Shown in pieces: positions 1-7,996 of a DNA stretch of 64,000 nucleotides. The first letter of the stretch is position 1, and each line of letters begins with the position of its first letter. The position numbers and the translations under genes were made by a program. The stretch covers positions 2,604,001 to 2,668,000 of the forward strand of contig NZ_CP029550.1 of the NCBI RefSeq assembly GCF_003173715.1, read 5' to 3'. This stretch comes from Methylobacterium durans. Its GTDB lineage: Bacteria; Pseudomonadota; Alphaproteobacteria; Rhizobiales; Beijerinckiaceae. The notes below the pieces were generated by a model that searched no databases, was not told the origin of the DNA, and saw only the letters and a program-made list of their open reading frames with translations.

Positions 1-208
1 GGAAGTGGATCGTCTCGTCGATGTCGTAGAACCAGTCGAACGTGCCGGCCGTGCAATCCCAGACCAGGGTGCTCGCCATGCCGTCCGCGCTCCGCGAGAG
101 CGTGGCGTTGCGCGCCACGGGCTGCCCTTCGCGGATCCAGCTCGGCTCGATCGGGGCGGGTTTCAGGTCCACCGTGGTGACGGAAGGGATCATCGGGGTC
201 GTCGGCAC
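1..208 (-). CDS. Cupin (DUF861/EutQ-like) protein, N-terminal part
   Basis: Only the first 69 codons lie in the window; the rest runs off the left edge. The frame reads leftward from a GTG at 208-206, with a purine-rich AGGGAG just upstream. The N-terminus contains WIREGQPVARNATLSRS and then a Trp-Asp-Cys-Thr stretch followed by a Phe-Asp-Trp-Phe-Tyr-Asp-Ile-Asp-Glu core. That is the beginning of the small single-domain cupins of the DUF861 family, which are typically about 115-120 residues. The family is a beta-barrel fold of mostly unknown biochemical role; no metal ligands can be assessed from this part. It is transcribed away from metY. Confidence 0.6.
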   Translation of the reverse strand, partial: MPTTPMIPSVTTVDLKPAPIEPSWIREGQPVARNATLSRSADGMASTLVWDCTAGTFDWFYDIDETIHF

Positions 209-685
209 GGCAGGCTCCCTGTCTTGGATCGTCGGGCTGAAAGATCGGGTCCGTGCCTTCCTATAAGCGGCAGGTCATCGCGGACCGCAAGATCCGATAT
301 GGCGACATGATTAATTGCGTCGCGGCTTGGTTTTTCTGATCTGGGCCGGGATTTATTGGTATCGCTGGATCACTCATCCAATGTCGGGACGATTCCGTCT
401 CGCGCCGGTACAGGGTCGTTGCTCCGCACGCGCGACTGCCGGCCCGCGACGAGACGCCGTGCGGATAAAGCGCCGAGATCCGGCGGCCTGCCGGTCATGA
501 AGGACAGAAGCAGAGCGAGCCGGAAACATCAGATCTTCGCAGATGATTCACCGCATCCGCGGGCGGCCTGAGTCTTAACCATCTGTCTTCAGCAATCGTA
601 CCGGCGTGGAACAGCAAGGCTTGGCGCGGGCCTTGCGCATCGCCCGGTGCAGGACGCCCCCAGCGCCTCTCACGACGGACCTTCC
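209..685. other. Intergenic region upstream of metY; no gene seen
   Basis: About 480 bases between the divergent cupin gene and metY. No open frame here has coding character or a convincing start. I looked for a SAM-II type riboswitch, which precedes methionine genes in many alphaproteobacteria, and did not see its conserved core. The promoter of metY should lie here, but I cannot place -35/-10 boxes with confidence. Confidence 0.4.
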
Positions 686-1978
686 ATGCGCAGCGAGACG
701 ATCGCCGTCCACGCCGGCTTCGAGCACGATCCGACCACGCACGCGGTGGCGGTGCCGATCTACCAGAGCGTGGCCTACGCCTTCGACAGCGCCGACCACG
801 GCGCCGCCCTGTTCAACCTGGAGGAGGAGGGCTTCCGCTACAGCCGCATCGCGAACCCGACCGTCTCGGTGCTGGAGCAGCGGGTGGCGGCCCTCGAGGG
901 CGGCCACGCCGCGCTCGCCGTCGCCACCGGTCAGGCGGCGCTGCACTATGCCATCGCGACGCTCGCCGACCATGGCGGGAACATCGTCTCGGTGCCCCAG
1001 CTCTACGGCACCACCCATACGCTGCTCGCCCACGTGCTGCCCCGCCAGGGCATCACGACGCGCTTCGCCGCGAGCGACAGCCCCGAGGACATCGCCAAGC
1101 TCATCGATGCCGATACGCGCGCGGTCTACTGCGAGTCGATCGGCAATCCGGCCGGCAACATCTGCGACATCGCGGCGCTCGCCCGCGTCGCCCACGCCCA
1201 CGGGGTGCCGCTCGTCGTCGACAATACGGTCGCGACGCCGATCCTGCTGAGGCCGATCGAGCACGGAGCCGATATCGTGATCGCCTCGCTCACCAAGTTC
1301 ATGGGCGGCCACGGCACGACGCTCGGTGGCGTCATCGTGGAGGCCGGGCGCTTCGACTGGATGGCGGAGCCCGAGCGCTTCCCGATGTTCTGCACGCCGG
1401 ACGCCTCGTATCACGGGCTCGTCTACGCCGAGCATTTCGGCCCCGGCGCCTTCGTCGCCCGCGCGCGCAGCGTCTACCAGCGCACCACCGGCGCGGTGCT
1501 GCCGGCGCTGAGCGCGTTCCTCCTCCTGCAGGGCATCGAGACGGTGGCGCTGCGCGTCGAGCGGCACGTGGAGAACGGCCGCAAGGTCGCCGAATACCTG
1601 CGGGCGCATCCGGACGTCGACTGGGTGAACTACGCGGGCTTTCCCGACAGCCCGCATCACGCGATGGCCCGGAAATATCTCGGCGGTCAGGGCTCCTCGC
1701 TCCTGACCTTCGGGGTGAAGGGCGGCTTCGAGGCCGGCAAGAGCTTCTACGACGCGCTGAAGCTCGTGAAGCGTCTCGTCAACATCGGCGACGCGAAGTC
1801 GCTCGCCTGCCACCCGGCCTCCACCACGCACCGGCAGATGAAGTCCGACGAGCAGCGCAGCGCGGGCGTCTTCCCCGAGATGATCCGTCTCAGCGTCGGC
1901 ATCGAGCACATCGATGACATCAAGGCCGATCTGGAGCAGGCGCTCGCGGCCGCCCGACCCGCTTCACTTGCCGCCTGA
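686..1978 (+). CDS. metY: O-acetylhomoserine aminocarboxypropyltransferase (homocysteine synthase)
   Basis: PLP-dependent Cys/Met-metabolism enzyme that makes homocysteine directly from an O-acylhomoserine and sulfide. The start ATG at 686 gives a 430-residue protein beginning MRSETIAVHAGFE, the usual start of the family; a GTG at 647 is in frame but has no ribosome site. Visible marks are TGQAALHYAI (about 81-90), the VVDNT segment (about 177) and the SLTKFMGGHG site, where Lys204 should carry PLP. The length is full for MetY. It is followed at once by metA (25 bases), so the two probably form a direct-sulfhydrylation operon fed by the cysteine/sulfate genes further right. A cystathionine gamma-synthase assignment is less likely, given the MetY-type length and insertions. 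Confidence 0.9.
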   Translation: MRSETIAVHAGFEHDPTTHAVAVPIYQSVAYAFDSADHGAALFNLEEEGFRYSRIANPTVSVLEQRVAALEGGHAALAVATGQAALHYAIATLADHGGNIVSVPQLYGTTHTLLAHVLPRQGITTRFAASDSPEDIAKLIDADTRAVYCESIGNPAGNICDIAALARVAHAHGVPLVVDNTVATPILLRPIEHGADIVIASLTKFMGGHGTTLGGVIVEAGRFDWMAEPERFPMFCTPDASYHGLVYAEHFGPGAFVARARSVYQRTTGAVLPALSAFLLLQGIETVALRVERHVENGRKVAEYLRAHPDVDWVNYAGFPDSPHHAMARKYLGGQGSSLLTFGVKGGFEAGKSFYDALKLVKRLVNIGDAKSLACHPASTTHRQMKSDEQRSAGVFPEMIRLSVGIEHIDDIKADLEQALAAARPASLAA

Positions 1979-2003
1979 ATCCGAATTCCGAGGAGAGGCC
2001 GAC

Positions 2004-3077
2004 ATGCTGGAGGTGCCGCAGGGTGACGGGGCGGGAGAGCCGATCGTGCTGCCGCCCGGCTCGCAGGCCGCCAGTCATGCCGCCGCTCCCGCACCGCGCC
2101 TGACCGTCGGCCTCCTCAACAACATGCCGGACGCGGCCCTCGTCGCGACCGAGCGCCAGTTCCGCCGCCTGCTCGAGACGTCGGGCGTCACGGTCGACCT
2201 GCGCCTGTTCTCGCTGGCCGGGCTGGAGCGCGGCGCGCAGGCGCAGGCCCATCTCGATGCGGCCTACGCCCCCCACACCGCCCTCGCCCATGCGGGCCTC
2301 GACGCGCTGGTCGTCACGGGCTGCGAGCCGCGGGCTGCCCGTCTCTCGGACGAGCCCTACTACCCGGTCTTCAGGGAGATCGTGGATTGGGCCGCGCGGA
2401 ACACCGTCTCGACCCTGTTCTCGTGCTTGGCTGCCCACGCCGCGGTGCTTCATCTCGATGGCGTCGAGCGGCGCCCGCTCCAGGCCAAGCATTCGGGCAT
2501 CTACGCCTGCGCGGCCGCCACGCGCCATCCCCTGATCGCGGGCGCGCCCCGCGTCGTGCCCGTGCCCCATTCCCGCTGGAACGACCTCGGCGAGGCTGAC
2601 CTCACGGCCGCCGGCTACACGGTGCTGCGCCGCTCGGAGGAGGTCGGCGTCGACCTGTTCGCGCGCGAGGGCGCGAGCCTCCTCGTCTTCCTGCAGGGTC
2701 ATCCGGAATACGACGGCGACAGCCTCGCCCGGGAATATCGCCGCGATGTCGGCCGCTTTCTCGCCGACGAGCGCGCGACCGCGCCGGTGCTGCCCGCGCA
2801 TTATTTCGCCCCGGAGGCGGCCGCGCACCTCTCGGCCTTCGTCTCCAGGGGCGGTCGTTTCGCGGACTATCCCGCCATCGACCCGGCCCCGCCCCTTCAG
2901 ACCGCCTGGCAGGCCGAGGCCGCACGCCTGTTCCGCGCCTGGCTCGGGGAGGTGGCACGGCGGACCTTGCGGCCGAGCGTGCCGGTCTCGGAGGACCCCA
3001 CGCGATACGCGGGAAGACCGATCGCTCCTGACGCCGTCGACGGGCTCCCTCTCCCGTTCGGGAGAGGGTTGGGGTGA
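2004..3077 (+). CDS. metA: Homoserine O-acyltransferase, MetA family
   Basis: Transfers an acyl group from acyl-CoA to homoserine, the committed step of methionine synthesis; whether succinyl or acetyl is used cannot be told by eye. The ATG at 2004 has AGGAGAGG five bases upstream. The glutamine-amidotransferase-like fold is recognisable from VGLLNNMPD (about 35-43), the nucleophile region FSCLAAHA (Cys141) and the LQGHPEYD motif carrying the catalytic His and Glu. It directly follows metY. The last ten codons, ending LPFGRGLG, are not family sequence: they are encoded by a palindromic intergenic repeat, so the native stop has been replaced and the tail is an add-on. Confidence 0.88.
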   Translation: MLEVPQGDGAGEPIVLPPGSQAASHAAAPAPRLTVGLLNNMPDAALVATERQFRRLLETSGVTVDLRLFSLAGLERGAQAQAHLDAAYAPHTALAHAGLDALVVTGCEPRAARLSDEPYYPVFREIVDWAARNTVSTLFSCLAAHAAVLHLDGVERRPLQAKHSGIYACAAATRHPLIAGAPRVVPVPHSRWNDLGEADLTAAGYTVLRRSEEVGVDLFAREGASLLVFLQGHPEYDGDSLAREYRRDVGRFLADERATAPVLPAHYFAPEAAAHLSAFVSRGGRFADYPAIDPAPPLQTAWQAEAARLFRAWLGEVARRTLRPSVPVSEDPTRYAGRPIAPDAVDGLPLPFGRGLG

Positions 3078-3080
3078 GGG
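3045..3080 (+). repeat. REP-like palindromic element, copy 1
   Basis: A hairpin-forming unit with CCCTCTCCCGTTCGGGAGAG at its core, followed by GGTTGGGGTGAGGG. It overlaps the 3' end of metA and supplies its final codons and stop. A second copy lies inverted about 25 bases on. Such extragenic palindromes are common in Methylobacterium and other Rhizobiales. Confidence 0.7.
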
Positions 3081-3104
3081 ATACAGGTTCTTCCGGACAA
3101 GTCG

Positions 3105-3158
3105 CACCCCTCACCCGGTGCGCTCACGCGCACGCGACCTCTCCCGAACGGGAGAGGT
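3105..3158 (-). repeat. REP-like palindromic element, copy 2 (inverted)
   Basis: Begins CACCCCTCACCC and ends with the palindrome CCTCTCCCGAACGGGAGAGG, the mirror of the unit at 3045-3080. A 20-base variable middle part separates the two conserved ends. Together the pair resembles a two-unit mosaic element; it may also end or attenuate transcription between metA and the downstream ligase. Confidence 0.65.
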
Positions 3159-3214
3159 GGGCGGCGCGGCTTCCGCACCGCCACCGATAACGACCCGGTC
3201 CTCACGGCATTCTC

Positions 3215-4996
3215 ATGCTCGCCTCAGCCCCCATCCCCGCGAAGCGCTCCTCCACCTTCGGCTGGATCGGCGCCCTCGAGCGCACGGCGCAGATCGACGC
3301 CCGGCCCGAGCGCACCTTCCCGCGCGTCATCGACGAGCTGGCCGCCCTGCACGGCGACAGGCCGGCGCTGATCGGCGAGGACGAGCGGCTGAGCCACGCC
3401 GACCTCGCCGCCCGCCAGAACCGCTACGCCCGCTGGGCGCTCGCCGAGGGCCTTGCCAAGGGCGACACGGTCGGCCTGCTGATGCGCAACCGGCCAGATT
3501 ACCTCGCCCTCTGGCTCGGGCTGACCCGGGTGGGCGTGCGGGTCGCGCTTCTCAACACGAACCTGCGCGGAGCGGGACTCGCCCACTGCATCGCCGTCGC
3601 CGCTCCCCGCTGCCTGATCGTCGAGGTCGGCCTCGCCGAGGTGCTCGCGGGCGCGCAGGGGCATCTCGCCGAGCGTCCCGCGGTCTGGTGGCACGGGGCG
3701 GGCGCCGATTTCCAACGGATCGGGGACGCCGCCGCCGAGTATGCGGGCGGACCGCTCGCCGAGGACGAGGCGCCCGCCGTGACCCTCACCGACGAGGCGC
3801 TCCTCATCTACACTTCGGGCACCACCGGCCTGCCGAAGGCGGCCCGCGTGAGCCACCACCGCATCATGATGTGGACGCACTGGTTCGCCGGGTTGATCGA
3901 GCCGACGCCGGAGGACCGGACCTACAATTGCCTGCCGCTCTACCACAGCGTCGGCGGCGTCGTGGCGACGGGCAGCGTGCTCCTCGGCGGCGGCTCGGTG
4001 GTGATCCGGGAGAAATTCTCGGCCCGCCGCTTCTGGGACGACGTGGTCGGCGAGGACTGCACCCTGTTCCAGTATATCGGCGAGCTCTGCCGCTACCTCA
4101 CGCTCGCCCCCGAACACCCGCTGGAGCGCGCGCATGCCCTGCGCCTCTGCGCCGGCAACGGCCTGCGCCCCGATGTCTGGGCGCGCTTCGAGAGCCGCTT
4201 CGCGATTCCCCGCATCCTCGAATTCTACGCGGCGACGGAGGGCACGGTCTCGCTCTACAATGTCGAGGGCAGGGTGGGGGCTGTGGGCCGCGTGCCGAGC
4301 TTCATGGCCCACCGCTCGCCCGCTCTCCTCGTGCGCCACGACGTCGAGGCCGGAGCGCCCGTCCGCGGTGCCGACGGCTTCTGCCTCCCCTGCGACCGGG
4401 GCGAGACCGGGGAATTGCTCGGGCGCCTCTCGGCCAAGGCCGAGCACCGGTTCGAGGGCTACACGAGCGCGGCGGACAGCGACCGGAAGGTGCTGCGCGA
4501 TGTGCTGAAGCCGGGCGACGCCTGGATGCGCACCGGCGACCTGATGCGCCAGGACGCGCAGGGCTTCTTCCACTTCGTCGACCGGATCGGCGACACCTTC
4601 CGCTGGAAGGGCGAGAACGTCGCCACGACCGAGGTCGCCGAGGCGCTGTGCGCCTGCACCGGCGTGCGCGAGGCGATGGTCTACGGAGTCGCGGTCCCCG
4701 GTTCCGACGGCCGCGCCGGCATGGCGGCCCTCACCGTCGAGCCCCATTTCGACGGCGCCCGCCTCCACGCCGAGATCGCCGAGCGGCTGCCTCCTTACGC
4801 GCGCCCGGTCGCCCTGCGGCTCTGCTCCGAGATCGGGCTGACCGAGACCTTCAAGCAGAAGAAGGCGGCGCTCGCGTCCGAGGGGTTCGATCCGGCGCGG
4901 GTGTCCGATCCGCTTCTCGTCTCGGACGCGAACGCCTACCGCCCCCTCGACGATTCGACCTTCGCCCGGATCTGCGACGGGACGATGCGCCTCTGA
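3215..4996 (+). CDS. Long-chain acyl-CoA synthetase (FadD/FATP type)
   Basis: A 593-residue ANL-superfamily enzyme that activates fatty acids with ATP and CoA. The AMP-binding P-loop LIYTSGTTGLPKAARVSHHR is near residue 200, the Y-A-A-T-E-G motif follows near 340, the TGDLMRQD hinge segment lies near 440, and the C-terminal ETFKQKKAAL carries the conserved catalytic Lys. The length and the R-V-A-L-L-N-T-N-L-R segment fit the very-long-chain (FATP-like) branch used by many alphaproteobacteria. It starts about 60 bases after the second palindromic repeat and is probably transcribed independently. Substrate chain length cannot be read from the sequence. Confidence 0.85.
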   Translation: MLASAPIPAKRSSTFGWIGALERTAQIDARPERTFPRVIDELAALHGDRPALIGEDERLSHADLAARQNRYARWALAEGLAKGDTVGLLMRNRPDYLALWLGLTRVGVRVALLNTNLRGAGLAHCIAVAAPRCLIVEVGLAEVLAGAQGHLAERPAVWWHGAGADFQRIGDAAAEYAGGPLAEDEAPAVTLTDEALLIYTSGTTGLPKAARVSHHRIMMWTHWFAGLIEPTPEDRTYNCLPLYHSVGGVVATGSVLLGGGSVVIREKFSARRFWDDVVGEDCTLFQYIGELCRYLTLAPEHPLERAHALRLCAGNGLRPDVWARFESRFAIPRILEFYAATEGTVSLYNVEGRVGAVGRVPSFMAHRSPALLVRHDVEAGAPVRGADGFCLPCDRGETGELLGRLSAKAEHRFEGYTSAADSDRKVLRDVLKPGDAWMRTGDLMRQDAQGFFHFVDRIGDTFRWKGENVATTEVAEALCACTGVREAMVYGVAVPGSDGRAGMAALTVEPHFDGARLHAEIAERLPPYARPVALRLCSEIGLTETFKQKKAALASEGFDPARVSDPLLVSDANAYRPLDDSTFARICDGTMRL

Positions 4997-5037
4997 GGGC
5001 GCCTCGACAGGAGGACGCGCACGGCTATCGTGGCCGG

Positions 5038-5514
5038 ATGATCCGACCCGCCGCCCTCGCGCTCGCCGCGATCCTCGTCCCTCCGGGCGCCGTTCGGGCG
5101 GCGCCGGAGCCGGCCGCGCTGCCGACCTTCGTCTCGGCCGACGGCATCTGCGAGCGCCTCGTCGTCGCGGGCCGCGATCTGTCGCGCAGCTGCAAGGGGC
5201 GCTTCCTCAACACGATCTACCGAAACGGCCGGGTCGGCTTCTACTTCATCGCCGAGGATGGTGCGGCGCTCACTTTCACGGGGATGGGCAGCGACCAGGT
5301 GAAGCCGAACTCCGACAGCGCCGTGCAGCCGATCGACGGCATCATCTTCGGCACGGGCGGAAGGTCCGAGCGCGCGAAGGCGGTCGGCGCCTGCCGTTTC
5401 TCCAACCCCTACAAGCCGCCGGGCACGGTCCGCTGCCGCGCCGACACGGAGAGGGGTGCCTTCGAGGCCGCATTCACGACGGACGGAAAGCCGCCCGTCG
5501 TCTCGAACCCGTGA
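5038..5514 (+). CDS. Secreted protein of unknown function
   Basis: 158 residues. The N-terminus is a clear Sec signal peptide (hydrophobic stretch at about 4-20, cut after VRAA). The mature part has two cysteine-containing segments (DGICERL, SRSCKG) and a third (GACRFSN), arranged like small periplasmic proteins with one or two disulfides. A GAGGACG purine run lies about 20 bases before the ATG, rather far, so the start is only fairly secure. It is downstream of the acyl-CoA synthetase by 41 bases and may be co-transcribed. I do not recognise a named domain. Confidence 0.65.
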   Translation: MIRPAALALAAILVPPGAVRAAPEPAALPTFVSADGICERLVVAGRDLSRSCKGRFLNTIYRNGRVGFYFIAEDGAALTFTGMGSDQVKPNSDSAVQPIDGIIFGTGGRSERAKAVGACRFSNPYKPPGTVRCRADTERGAFEAAFTTDGKPPVVSNP

Positions 5515-5916
5515 GGGCAGGAGCCTCCGCCAGGCTCAACGGCAGGATGACCCGATGCAAGTCCCCGCAAAGGATTTCGGTCGGACCCGATTTTTCCAAG
5601 CAAGAACGTGCGTGATCCGTACTGCTTGAGCCTCAAGGGAGCGGAATATGCCGACTCGGAGCACTTCGCATTTGTTTGTCGTCTTCGGCTGGAGAGGTGA
5701 TACGGTCCGGCCTGAATTCTGAAAGTCATCCCGCGGCAAGCTCGTTCGCGCGGCAGGACTTGTGCAGCAGATACTCGGGCAGCACGACTTGGGCGGCCCA
5801 GGCGGCGCCCCGGAACGGAGCCTCGCGCGTCTTCGAGCTTGCTGTCGGCCACTTGGTCAACGGATCGACCGGTTCTGGCGCGATCCGTATCGGCGGGTCA
5901 TCCCGAGGAGGCGATC
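5515..5916. other. Intergenic region; possible gene remnant on the minus strand
   Basis: About 400 bases with no intact gene. On the minus strand one frame reads a plausible C-terminus, with AAWAAQVVLPEYLLHKSCRA followed by a short tail and a stop near 5731, but it has no start and could be chance. The 3' end of this block carries the ribosome site (GAGGAG, 5905-5910) of the next gene. Confidence 0.3.
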
Positions 5917-7379
5917 ATGGATGTCACCCGGCTGATCTTCACCGCAGGCGCCGTCACGGTTCCGTTCGTCGGCGCCGCATGCCCGCCCGCCCGGGCCCAG
6001 AACACGGCGCAGGACGCCCCGCTCATCGGCAACAACGCGGTGGCGGATCCGCTGGAACTCGCGACCGAGGCCTACATCTACGGCTACCCGCTCGTGACCA
6101 TGGAGATGACCCGCCGCGTTCTCACCAACGTGGCGGCGCCCGAGGACAAGAGCGCCCCGATGGGGCAGTTCGCCAATATGCGGACCTACCCGGACGCCCA
6201 GTTCCGGGCCGTGACCGCTCCCAACGCGGACACACTGTATTCGAGCGCGTTCGTCGATGTCGGGAAGGACCCCGTCCTGCTCAGCATCCCGGAGGCGGAT
6301 GGGCGCTACTTCCTGATGCCGATGCTGAGCGCCTGGACGGACGTCTTCGCGGTGCCCGGCAAGCGCACGACCGGCACCGGTCCGCAGACCTACTTCATCG
6401 CCGGGCCCGGCTGGAGCGGCAGCGTGCCCTCGGGCGCGAAGCTGATCCAGGCGCCCACCAGCCTGATCTGGATCCTCGGCCGGACCTACTGCACGGGCAC
6501 GCCCGACGACTACAAGGCCGTCCACGCGCTGCAGGACCAGTACCGGCTCGTCCCGGCCAGCGCGGCCGGACGGTCCTATACCCCGCCGGCCGGGCGGGTC
6601 GATCCGAGCGTCGATACGAAGACGACCGTGCGCGATCAGGTCAACCGCATGGATGCGGCCACCTACTTCAACTTGCTGGCCGCGCTGATGAAGGACAATC
6701 CGCCGGCCCTCGCGGACGGGGTCGCCGTCGCCAAGATGGCCTCCCTCGGCATCGTGCCCGGCGCGCCCTTCGATCCGACGCGCCAGCCCCCTCCGTCCGA
6801 GGCGCGATCGAGCAGGCGCCGCAGCGGGCGCTGGCCCGCATCATGGAACACATGAACATGGAACACATGAAGGTGACCGGCCGCCACGTGAACGGCTGGA
6901 CCTTCACGACCGACGGTGGCGATTACGGCAAAGACTACCTGCAGCGCGCCCTCATTGCCGCCGTGGGACTCGGCTGCAACCTGCCGCAGGATGCGGTCTA
7001 TCCGACCACCACCGTCGATGCGGCGGGCCGGCGGCTGAACGGGACCGCGTCCTACGTGATGCGCTTCCCGGCGGGCGAATTGCCGCCCGTCGACGGGTTC
7101 TGGTCGCTGACGATGTACGACGCGGACTACTTCTTCGTGGAGAACCCGCTCGACCGCTACTCGGTCAGCCCGCGCAACGACCTCAAGACCAATCCGGACG
7201 GCTCGCTCGATCTCGTCATCCAGCACGAGAGCCCCGGCGCCCAGAGAGAGTCGAACTGGCTGCCCGCTCCGGCCGGCCCCTTCGTCCTGATGCTGAGGAC
7301 CTACTGGCCGCGGGATGCGCTGCTGAATGGTTCCTGGGCGCCGCCGCCGGTCACCCGGAGCTCCGGCGCCACGCTCTAG
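5917..7379 (+). CDS. DUF1254/DUF1214 secreted protein (frameshifted here)
   Basis: The gene starts at ATG 5917, seven bases after GAGGAG, with a signal peptide ending near PARAQ. The first part, with ELATEAYIYGYPLVTMEMTR and the NADTLYSSAFVD segment, is DUF1254. The reading frame then breaks near 6793-6798 and resumes one frame back with RGAIEQAPQRALARIMEHM and the DUF1214 domain (GFWSLTMYDADYFFVENPLD), ending at 7379. Restoring one C in the run of five at about 6793 joins the halves as DPTRQPPSVRGAIEQAP. Both halves look well conserved, so a single-base assembly error or a very recent mutation is likely. The enzymatic role of the family is unclear. Confidence 0.75.
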
Positions 7380-7418
7380 GTCCGCCTCGTCCGCTCGGAT
7401 GCCCCGGCCCGCGATGGT

Positions 7419-7431
7419 GGGCGCGGCGCCC
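7419..7431. terminator. Short GC hairpin between convergent genes
   Basis: GGGCG-CGG-CGCCC forms a five-pair stem, with further partial pairing outside it. It lies between the stop of the DUF1214 protein and the stop of the carrier-protein gene, which point at each other. There is no T-run, so it is only a possible terminator. Confidence 0.3.
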
Positions 7432-7443
7432 GTGCACCCACCT

Positions 7444-7713
7444 TCAATGCGCCCCGGTGCGCACCGCCTCGACCATGCGGGAAATCGCCTCGATCGAGTG
7501 GAAGTTCTGTGGGTTGAGGCAGGTGGGCGGGATCATGATGTCGAACTCCGCCTCGATCGCCAGCATCAGGTTCACGAGGTCGAGGGACGTCAGACCCACA
7601 TCGACAAGCGCGTCGCCCGGCCGGAATTCCCGGATCCCGTCATGCTGAGCCGCGATGTCGCGGGCGAGCGCCATCGCGCGGTCGGTCACCTCACTCGATA
7701 CGATCTGCGACAT
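7444..7713 (-). CDS. Acyl/aminoacyl carrier protein 1
   Basis: 89 residues with the four-helix carrier-protein pattern. The phosphopantetheine site is Ser43 in DVGLTSLDLVNLM, a T-S-L variant of the common D-S-L. The N-terminal helix, the acidic helix II (DLVNLMLAIEAEFDIMIP) and the HSIEAISRMVEAV helix are all present. It is transcribed divergently from an operon that includes an amino acid:[carrier protein] ligase, so it is the natural partner of that ligase: in Bradyrhizobium and relatives such ligases load Gly or Ala onto a small carrier protein encoded nearby. It has no condensation partner in the window. Confidence 0.85.
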   Translation of the reverse strand: MSQIVSSEVTDRAMALARDIAAQHDGIREFRPGDALVDVGLTSLDLVNLMLAIEAEFDIMIPPTCLNPQNFHSIEAISRMVEAVRTGAH

Positions 7714-7830
7714 GCTGCTCTCGCGCCTCCGATGCCTGAATCGACTGTGTTCGGCGCGAAGGTTAACGCGCGGATGTCCGTTGCAGCTTGAATAGATGCT
7801 ACGATCTCCAGAATCAATAAGCGCGCAAAT

Positions 7831-7850
7831 TTAACGATAATCCTCGTTAA
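7831..7850. promoter_or_regulatory. Perfect inverted repeat, candidate operator
   Basis: TTAACGA, six bases, TCGTTAA: a perfect seven-base palindrome. It sits in the AT-rich gap between the divergent carrier-protein gene (start 7713) and the dehydrogenase operon (start 7997). That position could regulate both sides. No regulator gene is adjacent, so the binding protein is unknown. Confidence 0.45.
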
Positions 7851-7996
7851 TCCGCGCTGCGGACGATCTGAGTAGTTTTCGAGGATCAGCATAAGGGTGT
7901 TTTAGCAGTAGCCGTACTTCAGTGGCCGGACCACGGGCCCGCATTCTGGCGGCCGGGGGCCCGGGCCCCGAAGCCCGCGACGGCGCGAGAGGTTCC

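Noticed and set aside
209..685. SAM-responsive riboswitch before metY
   Set aside because: Expected from related bacteria, but I could not find the conserved core or pseudoknot pairing.
2746..5514. A 922-codon open frame on the plus strand
   Set aside because: It runs across metA, the palindromic repeats and the acyl-CoA synthetase in a different frame and is Arg/Pro-rich, as expected of high-GC shadow frames. Only its last 158 codons are a plausible gene.
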